64,000 nt of DNA from contig NZ_JAUCCU010000002.1 in assembly GCF_034675845.1 (NCBI RefSeq), positions 725,394 through 789,393 of the forward strand. The letters run 5' to 3'. The notes under the pieces are model-generated. The model was given only the letters and a program-made list of their open reading frames with translations. It did no database searches and was not told where the DNA came from. Origin of the DNA: Castellaniella sp. Its GTDB lineage: Bacteria; Pseudomonadota; Gammaproteobacteria; Burkholderiales; Burkholderiaceae_B. Below are positions 62,783-64,000 of the stretch, piece by piece. The number at the start of each line of letters is the position of its first letter. The stretch's first letter is position 1. Made by a program: the position numbers and the translations under genes.

Positions 62783-63220
62783 ATGAGTATACGAACTTTA
62801 TCGTTGGCTATCTCAGCAGCCAGCCTTTTAGCCACTGCAAGCTTCACAACGCTAGCGGCTGACCCCTCCCAGCAGGATCAAGGCATCACGCAAGCCTTCC
62901 AACAAGCTATCGCCAACGCCCCAGGCAAATCACTTACCGGAGTCGTTGTCGACTACGCGCCAGGCGTCAAATCTCCACCACACAGCCACGGCGCTGCATT
63001 CGTTGTCGCCTACGTACTGTCAGGCGCGATTCGCAGCAAAGTCAATGATGGCAAGGAGATCGTCTTTCACGCAGGCGAAAGCTGGTCTGAGAACCCAGGT
63101 GATCATCATGCTATCAGCGAAAACGCGAGCGATACCGAGCCAGCAAAGCTACTCGCCATTTTCGTTGCGGACACCAATGATCACAACCTCGTCATCTGGG
63201 ACACTCCCAAGGCTCAATAA
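62783..63220 (+). CDS. Periplasmic cupin-domain protein
   Basis: 145 residues from the ATG at 62783 (an earlier in-frame start at 62765 lacks a ribosome site). Signal peptide (LSLAISAASLLATASFTTLA) and a single cupin barrel (VVDYAPGVKSPPHSHGAAFV, VNDGKEIVFHAGESW, NPGDHHA), where the His residues could bind a metal. Likely target of the neighbouring two-component system. Enzyme activity unknown. Confidence 0.85.
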   Translation: MSIRTLSLAISAASLLATASFTTLAADPSQQDQGITQAFQQAIANAPGKSLTGVVVDYAPGVKSPPHSHGAAFVVAYVLSGAIRSKVNDGKEIVFHAGESWSENPGDHHAISENASDTEPAKLLAIFVADTNDHNLVIWDTPKAQ

Positions 63221-63237
63221 CGAATTTTGGAACCTGC

Positions 63238-63597
63238 ATGCTATTTATTCGAGCACTAACATTGTTGGTCGCATTGGTCTCAGGATCGGTTTTATTGGGA
63301 TCCCCTAGCCTAGGCGCCGAGAGGACTATTGCCACTGCCCCACAAGCGAGCGGTGTGACGCTCAATGTTAAAAATCCAAACGAGCTCGTTTTCAGTGCGA
63401 CCCCTGGGCCCAATGTCGACCACCTGCACGTTTACATGGATGGTGAGTTGATGGGGCAAACACGCCAGCTCAAGGGTGGCTTCACGCTTGATGGCATGGA
63501 TCTATCACCAGGAAAGCATACAGTCTGCATCAAGGTGGCAAATAGAGCCCATGTCGCTACTGGCGCCGAGGACTGCGTCGATCTTAACGTCGGATAG
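63238..63597 (+). CDS. Small secreted protein (DUF6130-like)
   Basis: 119 residues with a signal peptide (LTLLVALVSGSVLLGSPSLGA). The mature part (about 90 residues, HLHVYMDGELMGQTRQLKGG) resembles small periplasmic beta proteins found next to cupins in metal-related clusters; the name is tentative. Two cysteines (HTVCIKVANRAHVATGAEDC) could form a disulfide. Follows the cupin gene by 17 bases, so part of its operon. Confidence 0.6.
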   Translation: MLFIRALTLLVALVSGSVLLGSPSLGAERTIATAPQASGVTLNVKNPNELVFSATPGPNVDHLHVYMDGELMGQTRQLKGGFTLDGMDLSPGKHTVCIKVANRAHVATGAEDCVDLNVG

Positions 63598-63602
63598 GCG
63601 CT

Positions 63603-64000
63603 TTGAACTGGCAAAACCTCGTTTACGCGCTGACACAGGTTGCCCACAACTTCGGTGCGGTGGCCGTGGTTGCTGGGCCGCTCTATTTCCTGATCAACCG
63701 CCAGACCAAACATGAGCGCCGCATCTTGTGGTTGACCCTGGTTGGGTGGGTCGCGCAAATTGCCAGTGGCACTTTGTTTGGCCTGGTAAGCCTCTACTTC
63801 TACAGCCAGCTACCCGACATTCATGGTATCGCCATCGTGGCGCTAGCGATCAAAATAGCGTGCGCGATTATGGCGCTCGTACTCATCGCCTTATTGCTGC
63901 ATGCGCATGGCTCGTACGCAGACCGACGCGCTCTCATCACATGGCAAGTACTCACCATGCTGGCTATTGTCGCACTGACCGCAGCCGCCTTTCTGCGATG
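63603..64000 (+). CDS. Integral membrane protein (partial)
   Basis: Open from a TTG at 63603 (LNWQNLVYALTQVAHNFGAV), 5 bases after the previous stop, to the window edge (132 codons visible). Four hydrophobic segments are seen (about 13-30, 42-65, 73-95 and 112-130). I do not recognise a family. Its close spacing puts it in the cupin operon. No ATG start is better placed. Confidence 0.6.
   Translation, partial: MNWQNLVYALTQVAHNFGAVAVVAGPLYFLINRQTKHERRILWLTLVGWVAQIASGTLFGLVSLYFYSQLPDIHGIAIVALAIKIACAIMALVLIALLLHAHGSYADRRALITWQVLTMLAIVALTAAAFLR

Noticed and set aside
1..64000. CRISPR arrays, tRNA or rRNA genes, IS transposases
   Set aside because: Both strands were read for regularly spaced repeats, tRNA-like cloverleaf ends and DDE transposase motifs; none were found.

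Overview
The window is GC-rich chromosomal DNA of a betaproteobacterium. The layout of glnA-ntrB-ntrC, nadB/nadC-nadA, fabA-fabB, ugpBAEC, livJ-HMGF and an OxyR-Dps pair suggests Alcaligenaceae (Bordetella, Achromobacter or Castellaniella-like); the genus is an inference. I saw no rRNA, tRNA, CRISPR array or IS transposase. Two genes run off the window edges.

Layout. 1-7.1 kb (minus): a truncated amino-acid/aromatic-type ABC binding protein, a polar amino acid ABC cluster (binding protein and two permeases, no ATPase here) joined to a DHA2 drug exporter, and a KtrB/KtrA potassium uptake pair. 7.3-11.2 kb: an atypical Old Yellow Enzyme homologue, a YqeY-like protein, a secreted protein and fabA-fabB. 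11.3-16.8 kb (minus): two MFS exporters and an unusual nitric oxide reductase operon (small membrane protein, NorC fused to a second cytochrome c, NorB with a C-terminal extension). 17.1-20.7 kb: YicC, rph, rdgB, hemW. 20.7-24.8 kb: the nitrogen module, with NtrC sites and a sigma-54 promoter ahead of glnA-ntrB-ntrC. 25-30 kb: fpr, ridA, recG, oxyR, dps. 30-41.5 kb: two LivJ-type binding proteins flanking the ugpBAEC glycerol-3-phosphate importer and proC, then livHMGF. 41.5-53.2 kb: a 2.7-copy 80-bp repeat of terminator hairpins, gst, a hydroxyacid dehydrogenase overlapping epd, fumC, small genes, NfeD-slipin, a redoxin, a cytochrome c, NAD synthesis genes and an Mn-riboswitch-controlled GDT1/MntX-family exporter.

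53.2-64 kb is accessory in character: an AT-rich gap; a 3-hydroxybenzoate-type monooxygenase with an orphan binding protein and a LysR regulator; a repeat-rich gap; a divergent coiled-coil protein/tyrosine recombinase pair that looks like the TnpT-TnpS cointegrate resolution module of Tn4651-type transposons, with a strong inverted repeat between them; then a heavy-metal-type two-component system and a cupin/small secreted protein/membrane protein cluster cut by the window end.

Three genes are frame-disrupted at simple repeats: a 3x CCTGG repeat in a signal peptide, and G6 runs in ktrB and rph. Either the assembly has indels or these are slippage-prone loci. The strongest candidates for something new are the nitric oxide reductase with its altered subunit architecture, the TnpT-TnpS module with its flanking repeats, and the structured leader before livJ.
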